Shown: positions 6,111-14,620 of the stretch, in pieces
Position numbering within the stretch: position 1 is the stretch's first letter
Layout of the letters: every line of letters starts with the position of its first letter
Translations under genes and position numbers: made by a program
Source: an uncultured Eggerthellaceae bacterium
GTDB taxonomy: Bacteria > Actinomycetota > Coriobacteriia > Coriobacteriales > Eggerthellaceae
Direction: 5' to 3'
DNA: 26,311 nt
Assembly: GCA_937892845.1 (NCBI GenBank)
Contig: CALBGP010000024.1
Coordinates: forward strand, 1-26,311
Notes under the pieces: generated by a model
What the model saw: the letters and a program-made list of their open reading frames with translations, nothing else
The model's database searches: none
What the model was told of the DNA's origin: nothing

Positions 6111-9100
6111 CTATCTCCTGTTCGCCATCCTCGCCTTGAGGGCGAAGTCCGTTACCATCCTCACCGCGTCGGCCTCGGGGGTCCCCTCGTTGAGGGTCAC
6201 GCCGCCGATGCTGTAGCTGGACCCGCCGTCCACCTTGACGACGGGGCTCACCTGCACGTTGACCGTCGGGCTGAGCGCACCGGAGGCCGACAGGCCAATC
6301 GCGATGTCGGCCGTCGGCGACGAGCCCGACGCGAGGACGTCCGCGATGGCGCGCGGTATCTGCTCCACCTTGGAGCGGAACGCGGGGAGGTTGTCGTCTA
6401 TGCCCTCGGCGAACATCCGCATCATGTCGGGCATGTATGTGTCATCGTCTGCAAGCGGGCCTACGTCTGGCGTCGAATGATGTATGTAGCTGGATATCAA
6501 TCCGGCAACAGAGCTAATCGCAGGGGTGAGGAGTATCCTTTTTGCCTCGCTGATTCCGCCTGAAAGGCTATCTACGAGATCCCATCCCCAGTCGTACGCC
6601 GAACGGGCAACGGTAAGTATGGGCGATGACATTTCTTCCACCAGAACGCCAACGGTGTCAAGGAAATCGGGCTTTCCGTCATCGATGGCACTTGAAAGCC
6701 CACTCGGTATCATTGAGCCGTACAGGGGCATCTTGGCGACCACATTATCGAGGCTACCGCTTATGCTTGCATCAAACTTTTCCGCAGCCGCCTTTCCGTC
6801 GGCCTCGAATTGCTCGACGGCTTCCCTTGCCTTGTTCTGGGCTTCTATGCTCGCTTTGCTTACGTTTTCAGGGAGCTTTACCAGCTCCGCAGACGATGCC
6901 TTGACGGCTGCCTGGGAACCCTTCGTGAACGCATCGACGAGCGGCTGCATAAGCGTCGGGTCGGCAGCAAGCTCCGCGACGAGCGTGGCCTGCTCAGGGC
7001 CCATCGCTTCCAGGTGCGATATGAACTGCCTGGTGGCATCGTCGCCCGCGCTCGCGTACAGTATCGCGAGGTTGTCGCCCCATTGGGATACGACCTCCGC
7101 GTTGTGTTCGAGGTTTGCGAGGGCATCCGCGTACGAGATGCCGGCATCGGTGTCGATGCGGTCCAGCATGTCGTGGGCCGCATCCGCCACGGAATCCATC
7201 TTGGTGCAGAAGTCGTCGAAGCTCATGCCGGAGGCGTCGAGCCTCGCCGCAAGCTCTTCAGCGGACGTGCCGCTCGATGCGAGGATGTCCGCGAAGCCGT
7301 CGTTCCCCGACACGTACTCCTGAACGGCCTCCGCATTGGCCGACATGGCCTGCGCGTTCGCATCGAGCGCCTCCGTGTCCGCATCGGTCGCCGCCGTGCC
7401 GTCGGCGATTATCTGCGTGTATCTCTCACGTTCCTCGTAGAGCTCGTCGAGCCCCCGCCTCAGCTGTTCGAGGCGGTACTCGCGACCGTCCCCGAACGAC
7501 CCAGCCGTAGGGGATCCAGCCACAGGGGAGAAGGACAGCTCGGAGGCCTTCCCCTCAAGCTCTGCAACGGCCTTCTCCGCATCGATTATCTGCTTCTCGA
7601 CGTCGATGAGCATCTCCGACGCAGCCTGGCTCCTCGCCGCCTCAGCCCACGCGTCGGCGTACGCCTTAACGGAATCGACTCCGTCATCGAGCTTTCCGTT
7701 GGTTACGTCGATGACCTTGTACGACGTGCCCATGACGCCGTTGAGGGTGTTGACGGCGGTAACGAGTTCGGTCTGCTCCTCTGCGGTGAGCCCGCTCTTC
7801 TCGCCGAGCCTCTCTATCGTTGATATGCACTTCTCCACGACGGCTATGTCGGCTCCGACGGACTCCCACGCCTCGGAGGTCTTCTCCGCATGGGTCGCGA
7901 GGGAGTCAACGGCATCTCCCGCTATCTCGTCGAACGAGCGGACGGATTCGGCGGCACCGTCGAGCGCCTGCGTGTCGCCGCCTATCTTCGACACCGCATC
8001 GGCCATCGCGTCGGCGGCATCCCTCGATTCGAGCGCCTTGACGGCGACCTCGGCGAGCTTGCCGACGACAGCGCCTATCGCCATGATCACGGCGAAGGGG
8101 GCTATCTTCTTGAGCGCGGTCGAAAGGGCGGCCGATGCGCCGGCAGCGAGCTTCTGCTTCTCCGTGAGTCTTCCCGTCTCGGTCGATGCGGCGAGCACGG
8201 CGATGTTCGCTGCCTTCGCGGCCTCGACCTGCTTGCGCCATGCGCCGTGCCCCTTCTCCATCGCATCCTTGAGCGACCCGTGGGCCTGGACCACGGCGTT
8301 CACCGCAACGGAGACAGGGCCGAACGCGGCCGCTGCGAGCAGCATTACGTTCAGCACGTCCTTGACGGGACCGGGCAGCCCTGCGTATGCGCCCGTGAGC
8401 CATTCGACGGCGCTGCCCAGCGCCTCGATCTGCGGTGCCATGGATTCGCCGAATTCGACGGCGAGCGCCTGGGCGTTGTTGCGCAGCAGCTGGATTGCGC
8501 CGGAGAAGCCCTCCGCCTTGCGGTCGGCCTCGCGCGCCGCGTCGCCAGCGGCTCCCCACGCATCGCCAACGCCGTTCCATGCGTCGTTGGACATGGTAAG
8601 GTTGGAGCTGAGGCCGTCGATGGTCTGCATGAGGCCGAGGATGGCCTGCTTCTGGCGCACGCCCGTGATGCCGAGCTCCTGGAGCGTTCCGTCGGCGGAC
8701 CCGCCCGCCTCCTCGATGCCCTTGAGGCCCGTGACGAACGCCTGCATCGCCGACGAGGGGTCGCTCTCCCATGCGGCCTTGAAGGCCTCCGCCGTCATGC
8801 CCGCGACCTCGGCGAACGCGGCTAGCTTGTCACCGCCTGCTCCGACTGCGGATTCGATGTCGGACATGGTGTTGGAGATGGCCGTGCCCGCGGCCTCAGC
8901 GCCCTGGCCCGTCGCGGCGATGGCCGTTGACCATGCCAGCAGCTCGGGTGTGGAGAATCCGATGATGGTGCCCATGGACGCGATGCGCAGCATGACGTCC
9001 TGGATCCTGTCTTCGAGCGTGGCGTTGTTGTTGCCGAGGCGCACGAGCGCGTCCCCGTACCTGGCGAAGTCGTTCTGCGACATGTCCTCAAGGATGCCCG

Positions 9101-10655
9101 CCAGCTGTCCCAGCTGGGTTGCGGCATCCTCCGCTTCGAGGTTCGTCGCGATGTCGAGGTTCGAGACGGTGTGGCTGAACGCTTCGAGGCGCGACGTCGC
9201 CACGCCGAGCTGTCCGCCCATCGCCTGTATCTCAAGGAGCTGGTCCGCGCTGGTGACATGGGTGCGCGAGTACTCTATCGCGGCACGCTTCAGGGACTCG
9301 AACTGCTCTTCGGTGCCCTGGACGGTCTTGCGCATGTTTCGGTACGCGGCATCGACGCTCTCCGCCGCGCTGATGGCGGCGTATCCCGCCATGGTGATTG
9401 CAGGCGTGAGAGTGGAGTACGTGGCCCAGCCGAGCTGCTGCATCGCTCCGCCGATGCGGGAGTACTTCGAGGGCAGCGTCGTGAGCTGGTCGCCGAGGGC
9501 GGCGAGCTTGGCGCGGGATTCGTCCATGTCCGCCGACAAGCGCCTGAACGCGCCTATCTGCCCCAGGCGGTCGAGCTCCGCCCTGGCCTCACGGGCCTCC
9601 GCCTCAAGCCTGTCGGCCTCCGCTGCCGCGCGGCGGAATTCCTCGCCCGCCTCGTCTACGCCGGTCGCCCGCATCGACGATATGTCATTGCGAACATCCG
9701 AGAGCTCGGCTTCCAGAGATGCCGCGCGGCTCTCCGCCTTCGCCGTCTTCTCGGCAAGGTCGGTCATCTGCGCAGCGGCCGCATCGATTCCCCCGCGTCC
9801 TACCTCCTTCATCTGCGCGTCGAGGAGCTCTATCCGCTTCGCGGTGAGCCTCGCCTCGTCTTGCAGTATCGCCATCTTGGCCGCGGCAGCGCCGACGCTC
9901 GCGGGGTCGAGCTGCAATGCGCGCTCCGCGCGTTCGAGCTGCGCCGTGAGGCTGGACGCCGCTCGGTCGGTGTCGTCTATCTTCTCAGCGAGCAACGTGA
10001 ACTCGCGGGTCTGCATGATCGCGGGGTTGGAGGATGCGAGGCGCATCTCCTCCATGTAGAGCGATTTGAGCTCGACCTTGGCCATCTCTAGCTGGTCGAT
10101 GTACGAGCGCGTCTCAAGCACGCGCTTGGCCATGGTGTTCGCCTCGTCCTTCTGGAAGTAATCGGGGACGAGTTCATCCTTGTATCGGCGGATCTCTTCC
10201 ATGGTCGCGCCGAGTTCGCGCATCTTCCTGATGGTCTCTTCAACGCCGTTGACGCTGCCCCAGTCGAAGTCGGCTTCGCCCGCACGCTCCGATACGGCGT
10301 TCTTGAGTTCGCGGATGCGGCGGACAGCCGCGGCGTATGCATCCGTCGCGTTGCGGGCCTTGAGCTCCGCATCCGCCGTGGCGTTGGCGACGGCCACGAG
10401 GCTCTTCGGTGCCTGCGACAGGGCCCTGTTTATCATGAAGACCTTCTGCGCCACGGCCTCCGCCTTGGCACCCACGGTCTCCATCTGCCTGCCTGCGAGC
10501 TTCAGCCCCGTCGGGTCGAGGGCCGCAGCCCTCGCGAGCGCGTTGAGGTTCTTCTGCGTCGCCCTGATCGCGCCGTCCGCAGAGCGCAGCGCGGCCTTGA
10601 GCTCGGTCGTGTCCGCGCCTATGCGTATCGTGAGTCCCTTGTATTCTTCAGACAT
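6111..10655 (-). CDS. Tail tape measure protein (TP901 family)
   Basis: A 1514-residue protein that sets tail length and is expelled into the host with the DNA. The N-terminus (MSEEYKGLTIRIGADTTELK) is typical of Gram-positive tape measures. Residues about 10-390 are long heptad-rich helices, about 395-650 match the TP901 core (YRNMRKTVQGTEEQFESLKR, LGVATSRLEAFSHTVSNLD, GAEAAGTAISNTM, LQELGITGVRQKQAILGLMQ), hydrophobic segments follow near 760-790 and 850-880 (IAPFAVIMAIGAVVGKLAEV), then more helices and a short beta C-terminus. At about 0.15 nm per residue the tail would be roughly 225 nm. SD AGGAACG is modest. The part encoded at about 6460-6900 looks less GC-rich than the rest. Confidence 0.95.
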   Translation of the reverse strand: MSEEYKGLTIRIGADTTELKAALRSADGAIRATQKNLNALARAAALDPTGLKLAGRQMETVGAKAEAVAQKVFMINRALSQAPKSLVAVANATADAELKARNATDAYAAAVRRIRELKNAVSERAGEADFDWGSVNGVEETIRKMRELGATMEEIRRYKDELVPDYFQKDEANTMAKRVLETRSYIDQLEMAKVELKSLYMEEMRLASSNPAIMQTREFTLLAEKIDDTDRAASSLTAQLERAERALQLDPASVGAAAAKMAILQDEARLTAKRIELLDAQMKEVGRGGIDAAAAQMTDLAEKTAKAESRAASLEAELSDVRNDISSMRATGVDEAGEEFRRAAAEADRLEAEAREARAELDRLGQIGAFRRLSADMDESRAKLAALGDQLTTLPSKYSRIGGAMQQLGWATYSTLTPAITMAGYAAISAAESVDAAYRNMRKTVQGTEEQFESLKRAAIEYSRTHVTSADQLLEIQAMGGQLGVATSRLEAFSHTVSNLDIATNLEAEDAATQLGQLAGILEDMSQNDFARYGDALVRLGNNNATLEDRIQDVMLRIASMGTIIGFSTPELLAWSTAIAATGQGAEAAGTAISNTMSDIESAVGAGGDKLAAFAEVAGMTAEAFKAAWESDPSSAMQAFVTGLKGIEEAGGSADGTLQELGITGVRQKQAILGLMQTIDGLSSNLTMSNDAWNGVGDAWGAAGDAAREADRKAEGFSGAIQLLRNNAQALAVEFGESMAPQIEALGSAVEWLTGAYAGLPGPVKDVLNVMLLAAAAFGPVSVAVNAVVQAHGSLKDAMEKGHGAWRKQVEAAKAANIAVLAASTETGRLTEKQKLAAGASAALSTALKKIAPFAVIMAIGAVVGKLAEVAVKALESRDAADAMADAVSKIGGDTQALDGAAESVRSFDEIAGDAVDSLATHAEKTSEAWESVGADIAVVEKCISTIERLGEKSGLTAEEQTELVTAVNTLNGVMGTSYKVIDVTNGKLDDGVDSVKAYADAWAEAARSQAASEMLIDVEKQIIDAEKAVAELEGKASELSFSPVAGSPTAGSFGDGREYRLEQLRRGLDELYEERERYTQIIADGTAATDADTEALDANAQAMSANAEAVQEYVSGNDGFADILASSGTSAEELAARLDASGMSFDDFCTKMDSVADAAHDMLDRIDTDAGISYADALANLEHNAEVVSQWGDNLAILYASAGDDATRQFISHLEAMGPEQATLVAELAADPTLMQPLVDAFTKGSQAAVKASSAELVKLPENVSKASIEAQNKAREAVEQFEADGKAAAEKFDASISGSLDNVVAKMPLYGSMIPSGLSSAIDDGKPDFLDTVGVLVEEMSSPILTVARSAYDWGWDLVDSLSGGISEAKRILLTPAISSVAGLISSYIHHSTPDVGPLADDDTYMPDMMRMFAEGIDDNLPAFRSKVEQIPRAIADVLASGSSPTADIAIGLSASGALSPTVNVQVSPVVKVDGGSSYSIGGVTLNEGTPEADAVRMVTDFALKARMANRR

Positions 10656-10665
10656 CTGAACGTTC

Positions 10666-10908
10666 CTAACCGAAGAAGGCCTGTATGTCCGCCTGCGTCG
10701 CCTCCCTGGTTCCGCTGTCCTTCGGTTCGGGCGGCGTCCAAGAGTACGCCTGCATGAGGTTCACGAGGCGCATGTACGGCATGGTCTTGAGGTCGGACGT
10801 CGTGAGCCCGAGCTTCAGGCCCGATGCGTACATGTACGTGTAGGGGAGCGGGTTGCGCCCGCCCCCCTTCGCAGCGTTTTTAATCGGTGTCGCCGGCACC
10901 GGCTCGAA
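10666..10908 (-). CDS. Tail assembly chaperone T-extension, made by frameshift
   Basis: Eighty codons open in the frame one base downstream (+1, equal to -2) of the preceding chaperone gene. The frame extends back to 10974 but has no SD or sensible start there, and its upstream part overlaps the chaperone gene. The encoded sequence (FEPVPATPIKNAAKGGG, then PYMRLVNLMQAYSWTPPEPK and DIQAFFG) has the small, helical, C-terminal style of lambda T-type extensions between the chaperone and the tape measure. It should be produced only as the C-terminal part of a fusion of about 188 residues that binds the tape measure during tail assembly and is absent from the virion. Confidence 0.75.
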   Translation of the reverse strand, partial: FEPVPATPIKNAAKGGGRNPLPYTYMYASGLKLGLTTSDLKTMPYMRLVNLMQAYSWTPPEPKDSGTREATQADIQAFFG

Positions 10909-11233
10909 AAAAGCCCTTTGTTGCTTCGGACAGAACGCGGTCCGCAACCGTTCCGAGGTCGATCGGCCCCGCATCCTTCACCCATTGGGAGAACGGCGGC
11001 AGGGACTGGTCTGCGGTCTTCATGGCCGCCCACAGCGCCTTGACGCACTTGGTCCAGTTGACATTGCGGTAGTCGATGGCGAGAAGCACATCGTCTGCTG
11101 ATTCCTCTCGGCGCACGACCGCGCGCCCGAAGAGCTCCTGTACGATGTCCGCACCGAACTCCTGCTCGTAGACCATCATCGTCTCGACAGAGAAGATGGC
11201 TTCGACCTCGCCGCAGCCGTAATCGAGCTTCAT
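10880..11233 (-). CDS. Tail assembly chaperone (gpG-like)
   Basis: A 117-residue protein located between the major tail protein and the tape measure, where siphophages keep their G/GT chaperone. It has mixed helices (MMVYEQEFGADIVQELFG, DDVLLAIDYRNVNWTKCVKALWAAMK, PPFSQWVKDAG) similar in style to Gram-positive tail chaperones with a DY..V.W...LWA core. The SD is AGGAGGCGTCGC before ATG at 11233. The zero-frame protein ends ...GFFRAGAGDTD; ribosomes that slip at the six-T run eight codons before the stop would continue into the T-frame. Confidence 0.8.
   Translation of the reverse strand: MKLDYGCGEVEAIFSVETMMVYEQEFGADIVQELFGRAVVRREESADDVLLAIDYRNVNWTKCVKALWAAMKTADQSLPPFSQWVKDAGPIDLGTVADRVLSEATKGFFRAGAGDTD
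10904..10915 (-). promoter_or_regulatory. Probable +1/-2 programmed ribosomal frameshift site
   Basis: On the minus strand the zero frame reads GGC TTT TTT CGA. The downstream open frame reads TTT TTC GAG, so the needed change is +1 or -2, not the -1 used by lambda. A Phe-tRNA on TTT can re-pair perfectly in the six-T run after either slip. The zero-frame stop (TAA) lies 24 nt after the run. This fits the known conservation of frameshifting at this locus in tailed phages. Confidence 0.7.
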
Positions 11234-11243
11234 GCGACGCCTC

Positions 11244-11819
11244 CTACACGATGGCTTCGCCGGGCAGGGTGACCTTGGTCATCCACTGCTCGTAGGCCTT
11301 CTTCGAGGTCTCGGTGTTCTCGACCCATCCGTAAACAACGGGCTCACCCTTGACGTCGTAGGGGATGGCGGTGAACTTGAGCGTCACGGTGCCGGGGGTG
11401 ATGTCGTCTCCCGTGGTCTCGGCACTCTTGTCGGCGCGGGATGCGGTGCAGTTGTACATCGCATAGCGGTTGTCCTCGGTGTTGCCCGAGACCTCGTAGA
11501 GCAGGGCGAACTGGACGGGCTTGGCGTTTGATATCTCGTAGTTGACGCCGTTCGCAGCCGCCTTCTCGCCGAGGAGGTCCTTGGCCATCTCGGGGGTCAT
11601 GTAGGCGAACTCGATCTCGCCCGTGTAGCCGCCGTTGGTGCTGAACACCGCATATGCGCAGTTGTCGGCATGGAACGTGGACTGGCTTCCCTCTGCGGTG
11701 AGGGAGACCTTCACGCCGCCCTTGATGGGTTTGGGGGTGTCGAAGGTGTTGCCCTCCTTGAGCAGGGCGTAATGGACGTTCGAGAAACCGAACTTAACCT
11801 TCTGGTTTGTTGCTGCCAT
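11244..11819 (-). CDS. Major tail (tube) protein, phi13 family
   Basis: A 191-residue beta-rich protein that would polymerise into the tail tube. The opening VKFGFSNVHYALLKEGNTFD, the following PKPIKGGVKVSLTAEGSQST, and the later EDNRYAMYNCTASRADKSAE and VTLKFTAIPYD are the hallmark layout of phi13-type major tail proteins. It has its own SD (AAGGATTGAGAA) and lies between the tail terminator and the chaperone genes, as expected. No Ig-like C-terminal extension is present. Confidence 0.92.
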   Translation of the reverse strand: MAATNQKVKFGFSNVHYALLKEGNTFDTPKPIKGGVKVSLTAEGSQSTFHADNCAYAVFSTNGGYTGEIEFAYMTPEMAKDLLGEKAAANGVNYEISNAKPVQFALLYEVSGNTEDNRYAMYNCTASRADKSAETTGDDITPGTVTLKFTAIPYDVKGEPVVYGWVENTETSKKAYEQWMTKVTLPGEAIV

Positions 11820-11846
11820 TTCTCAATCCTTTCGGAATCGGTTCTT

Positions 11847-12179
11847 TCATTTGACGGGTTCGCATGTCGTGAACTCGTATTCGGAGACGATGCATCCCTC
11901 GCCGCGGTCGTAGTCGCAATCGACCGTGTATCCGCCGAATGCGGACGCGAGGGCGGCACCCATCGCCTCCTGCGCATGCGCGTCGCCGATACGGGATGCG
12001 AGCTCCACGCACCAGCGGGTGACGACCGCATAGCGCCTCCCGTCTGCGAACAGCGTCTCGTCGCCGACGGGGTAGTAGACGGCCCAAGGCAGGTCCGGTG
12101 CCGTGCCTTCGGGCCATTCGAAGTAGGCGGTCGGTATGCCCGATGCGCCGCACGCCTGCATGACGGTCTCGCTTCTCAC
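11847..12179 (-). CDS. Tail terminator / completion protein
   Basis: A 110-residue protein between the HK97 gp10-like protein and the major tail protein, the usual place of the tail terminator. It begins at GTG 12179 within a GTGA overlap with the preceding gene, with GGAAGG a few bases upstream. Sequence such as LPWAVYYPVGDETLFADGRR and YAVVTRWCVELASR matches the style of gp17/minor-capsid-like tail completion proteins, in which the beta strand WAVYY is followed by DG and Y...T.W.VEL. It would cap the tube end that meets the head. Confidence 0.75.
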   Translation of the reverse strand: MRSETVMQACGASGIPTAYFEWPEGTAPDLPWAVYYPVGDETLFADGRRYAVVTRWCVELASRIGDAHAQEAMGAALASAFGGYTVDCDYDRGEGCIVSEYEFTTCEPVK

Positions 12180-12577
12180 AGCCTTCCGACCTCCCCTTCC
12201 GCCTCCTCGATGAACTCCCTGAACGCCTCGTCGGCCGCATCCGCGATGTGCGGGAACGCCCGCACCCTTCCGCCGCCGACTCGGGCGTGCCCCTTCTCAA
12301 GCAGATGCGCGAGGCCCGGCACGTCCTTGTTGCCGATGACGGCCTGCGGGCCTTCAGGGGTGCTTCTCACCCTGTACGTCCAGCCCTTGATGTATCTGCC
12401 GTTCTTGCTGCTCTTGATGCCCGCATCGGGGATGTTGCGTTTGACGGACTTGCGGCCCGTCTGCGCGGCCTTCCTGACCGCACGGAGCATCCCCTGCCTG
12501 ACCTTCGGGTCTATGCTGCCGAGAAGCTCTTCGAGCGTCGCGCCGAAGCGGTCTATGCCGACGTTCACATCAGCCAT
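12176..12577 (-). CDS. HK97 gp10-like head-tail joining protein
   Basis: A 133-residue protein. The N-terminal helix (DRFGATLEELLGSIDPKVRQ) followed by AVRKAAQTGRKSVKRNIPD, then GWTYRVRSTPEGPQAVIGN, HLLEKGHARVGGGRVRAFPH and a C-terminal amphipathic helix DEAFREFIEEAEG, is the pattern of the HK97 gp10 / phage tail-component family, including the conserved EKGH and HI...AD. The ATG at 12577 is chosen because the family start fits there; it overlaps the upstream stop by 8 bp and has GAAGAGGCT as SD. The longer reading to 12814 only adds a frame-shadow of the upstream gene. Confidence 0.9.
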   Translation of the reverse strand: MADVNVGIDRFGATLEELLGSIDPKVRQGMLRAVRKAAQTGRKSVKRNIPDAGIKSSKNGRYIKGWTYRVRSTPEGPQAVIGNKDVPGLAHLLEKGHARVGGGRVRAFPHIADAADEAFREFIEEAEGEVGRL

Positions 12578-12875
12578 CGGAGAGCCTCTTCGCCAGGGTG
12601 AGGACGGTGAACTCGCCGGAATCGGACGCATCCTCCACCGTGTACTCCTCGCCTGCATAGACGGCGGAAACCTGCCCGCCGTAGTCAGCGGACCGGATCT
12701 GCCCGACCACCATCCCGCGCAGCCCGTCCGACGATGCCGCCGTGCGGTTGGACAGGGATACGCGGTAACGGTTGAAGAAGACCTCGCAGTCCTCGAACAC
12801 GGGGATGACGGCACCCGCCGCGTCCTGGGACAGCGACTTGCTGCGCAGGGTCAGGGTTTCAGAGAACCTGGCCAT
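12570..12875 (-). CDS. Head closure / head-tail adaptor protein (SPP1 gp16-like)
   Basis: A 101-residue small beta-barrel-type protein: ETLTLRSKSLSQDAAGAVIP and FEDCEVFFNRYRVSLSNRT, then GGQVSAVYAGEEYTVEDAS and a final FTVLTLAKR strand. Its length, order of strands and place between the gp6-like connector and the gp10-like protein fit the head-tail adaptor that closes the portal channel. It overlaps the connector gene by 17 bp. Confidence 0.78.
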   Translation of the reverse strand: MARFSETLTLRSKSLSQDAAGAVIPVFEDCEVFFNRYRVSLSNRTAASSDGLRGMVVGQIRSADYGGQVSAVYAGEEYTVEDASDSGEFTVLTLAKRLSDG

Positions 12876-13167
12876 CAGACGACCCCCAGACGCTCGGGCT
12901 GTTCATCATGTCCCGCTCAAGCTTCTCCGCCGTCTCCGCCCATGCGGCCTGCTCCTCCGCGGAATCCAGGCCGTACTTGGAGCGGACATGGGCGGCGATG
13001 AACTGCTTGACGAGCGGGTGGATGGCGGCATCGTCTGCAGGCCTCTTAGCGGGTATGCCCACACGCGAGAGCTCGGCGAACGCGCCGTCTATCCACATGT
13101 CCAGCTCGGTATCCGTCTTGGTGGATGCCGTGCGGACCATCATCCTCATGTCTTCGAGGAGGCTCAT
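12859..13167 (-). CDS. gp6-like head-tail connector protein
   Basis: A 102-residue helical protein (LLEDMRMMVRTASTKTDTEL, DMWIDGAFAELSRVG, HPLVKQFIAAHVRSKYGLD) of the gp6-like head-tail connector family, which forms a ring under the portal. Start ATG at 13167 forms an ATGA overlap with the previous gene. An extended reading to 13302 has no SD and would be a shadow of the upstream gene. Confidence 0.85.
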   Translation of the reverse strand: MSLLEDMRMMVRTASTKTDTELDMWIDGAFAELSRVGIPAKRPADDAAIHPLVKQFIAAHVRSKYGLDSAEEQAAWAETAEKLERDMMNSPSVWGSSDGQVL

Positions 13168-13346
13168 TTCTTCACCGTCTTGCGGGAGGTCTGCCGTTTG
13201 GGCTGCTCCAACGCCTCGACGACCTTGCCGGCATGCGTGGAGTTCATCTCTGCGAAACGCTCCTCCGAGACCTCGAAGACGTCTCCGACCTTGCGGGAGC
13301 ATCCCGCAGCCATATCGAATATGGGCACGATGACCCTTGCCTGCAT
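13164..13346 (-). CDS. Short hypothetical protein after capsid
   Basis: A 60-residue protein with start at ATG 13346 after AAGGAGGCGGCC. It has one beta strand-rich N-terminal part (ARVIVPIFDMAAGCSRKVGD, FEVSEERFAEMNS) and a Lys/Arg-rich tail ending KTVKK. The first half resembles small proteins found between capsid and connector genes in Gram-positive phages, with the K.GD.FEV.EERA pattern; the role is unknown, perhaps capsid-associated. Confidence 0.72.
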   Translation of the reverse strand: MQARVIVPIFDMAAGCSRKVGDVFEVSEERFAEMNSTHAGKVVEALEQPKRQTSRKTVKK

Positions 13347-13356
13347 GGCCGCCTCC

Positions 13357-14610
13357 TTAGACGATCGCATCCTTCTTGATGGTCAGGGTCACGAGGGAGC
13401 CCTTGTCGACGACCTTGCCGTCGCAGGCCGTGACGGCCTTGATGCGGATGTCCTCGGTATCCCAGTCTTCCTTCTGCTTGATGCCCATGTCGTAGATGCT
13501 GTTCAGCACGTAGTCGGACATGTCGAAGAGGAAGGCGAACAGGGTGTCGTTCGAGGGCTCTGCGACGTAGGCGGGCAGGTAGTCGCCCGTCAGGACGACC
13601 TCGCGGCCGAGCAGGGTGCGCTCGGGCTTGCCGCCAATGCCGTAGTTGATGCGTGCGACGGGCTGGCCGTCTGCGTCGGTCATGCCGACGAAGGCCATGT
13701 AGGACTTCTTGGACATGAACCACTTGGCCCCTGCCTCGTACTGCTCGGGAAGGGCGGCCTCGCAACGGGTCAGAACGTCCCAGGACAGCTTGGTGCCCTT
13801 GCCGAGGGCGATCGCCTGGCCTGCCTCGGGGGTCTCGGAGAGGATGCCCTTGGGCTTGCCGGAACCGTCGCCGCTGATGATCGCGGACTCCTTGGCGCGG
13901 ACCATGGCCTTGGCAACGGACTCGGTGAACTTGTCCTCGAACACGGACAGGGCCATGGCGTGGGATTCCATGGTCAGGGCGACTTCGCAGCGCAGCTTGT
14001 GGTGGACGAAGTTGATGCTGGTCGGTGTTGCAGCCTTCTGGGCATCGGAGCTCGCGCCTTCTGCGACCCAGGATGCCTCGGGCTTGAAGGTTGCGACGGG
14101 GTACTGGACGCCTGCGGGAACGCTTGTCTTGGTGACGAGCGGCAGGATCATGCCCAGGCTCTCGGCCTTCTCGATGATGCGGTTGACCACGACGGTGGGG
14201 ATGAGCACACCCAGGTCGGAGGTCTTGGTGGTCTGGTCCTGTCGGTACTGCATCACGGTGTCGTTCATCTTGCGGGTGAGGACGAAGTCCTTGAATGCGG
14301 TGCGGTACTCCATGGAGTCGATGCCCTCTTCGGCGGGAGATGCCGCTGCACGGGACATGACGGCCTGGGATCCGCTCACGACGGTGCCTGCGCCTGCGGC
14401 GACGGCTGCGCGCTTCTCGGAGCGGAGGCTTGCGGCCAGGGAACGGCGCTCCGCCTCGTCGGCGATGACGGCGGCCTCTGCACGCAGGGTTGCGGTGTCA
14501 ACGGCGCACTCGGGATCGAGGCACAGTTCGGACACCATGTTCTTGCGCTGCTCGAACTGTTCCGCATCGAGGGTGCGGTACTGCTCGGCAGCCATGGGTT
14601 CGAAGCTCAT
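13357..14610 (-). CDS. Major capsid protein, HK97 fold
   Basis: A 417-residue HK97-type capsid protein that builds the icosahedral head. An N-terminal helical delta-like domain (about 1-90, rich in Glu/Ala/Arg) is followed by the core: SLGMILPLVTKT, the EASWVAEGA segment near 178-186, the ISGDGSGKPKGIL loop near 245-257, and a C-terminal beta region with VVDKGSLVTLTIKK. The separate prohead protease next door suggests the delta domain is cut off during maturation, probably somewhere in residues 80-100 (inference). SD AAGGAGGAAGCA before ATG. Confidence 0.96.
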   Translation of the reverse strand: MSFEPMAAEQYRTLDAEQFEQRKNMVSELCLDPECAVDTATLRAEAAVIADEAERRSLAASLRSEKRAAVAAGAGTVVSGSQAVMSRAAASPAEEGIDSMEYRTAFKDFVLTRKMNDTVMQYRQDQTTKTSDLGVLIPTVVVNRIIEKAESLGMILPLVTKTSVPAGVQYPVATFKPEASWVAEGASSDAQKAATPTSINFVHHKLRCEVALTMESHAMALSVFEDKFTESVAKAMVRAKESAIISGDGSGKPKGILSETPEAGQAIALGKGTKLSWDVLTRCEAALPEQYEAGAKWFMSKKSYMAFVGMTDADGQPVARINYGIGGKPERTLLGREVVLTGDYLPAYVAEPSNDTLFAFLFDMSDYVLNSIYDMGIKQKEDWDTEDIRIKAVTACDGKVVDKGSLVTLTIKKDAIV

Positions 14611-14620
14611 TGCTTCCTCC

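Noticed and set aside
7606..10059. 817-codon plus-strand open frame across the tape measure gene
   Set aside because: It is antisense to a clear TP901 tape measure, rich in Ser/Ala as expected for a shadow frame in GC-rich helical genes, and has no SD.
10815..11048. Separate minus-strand gene in the third frame of the chaperone region
   Set aside because: It overlaps both chaperone frames, has no SD, and its Arg/Gly-rich product is a shadow.
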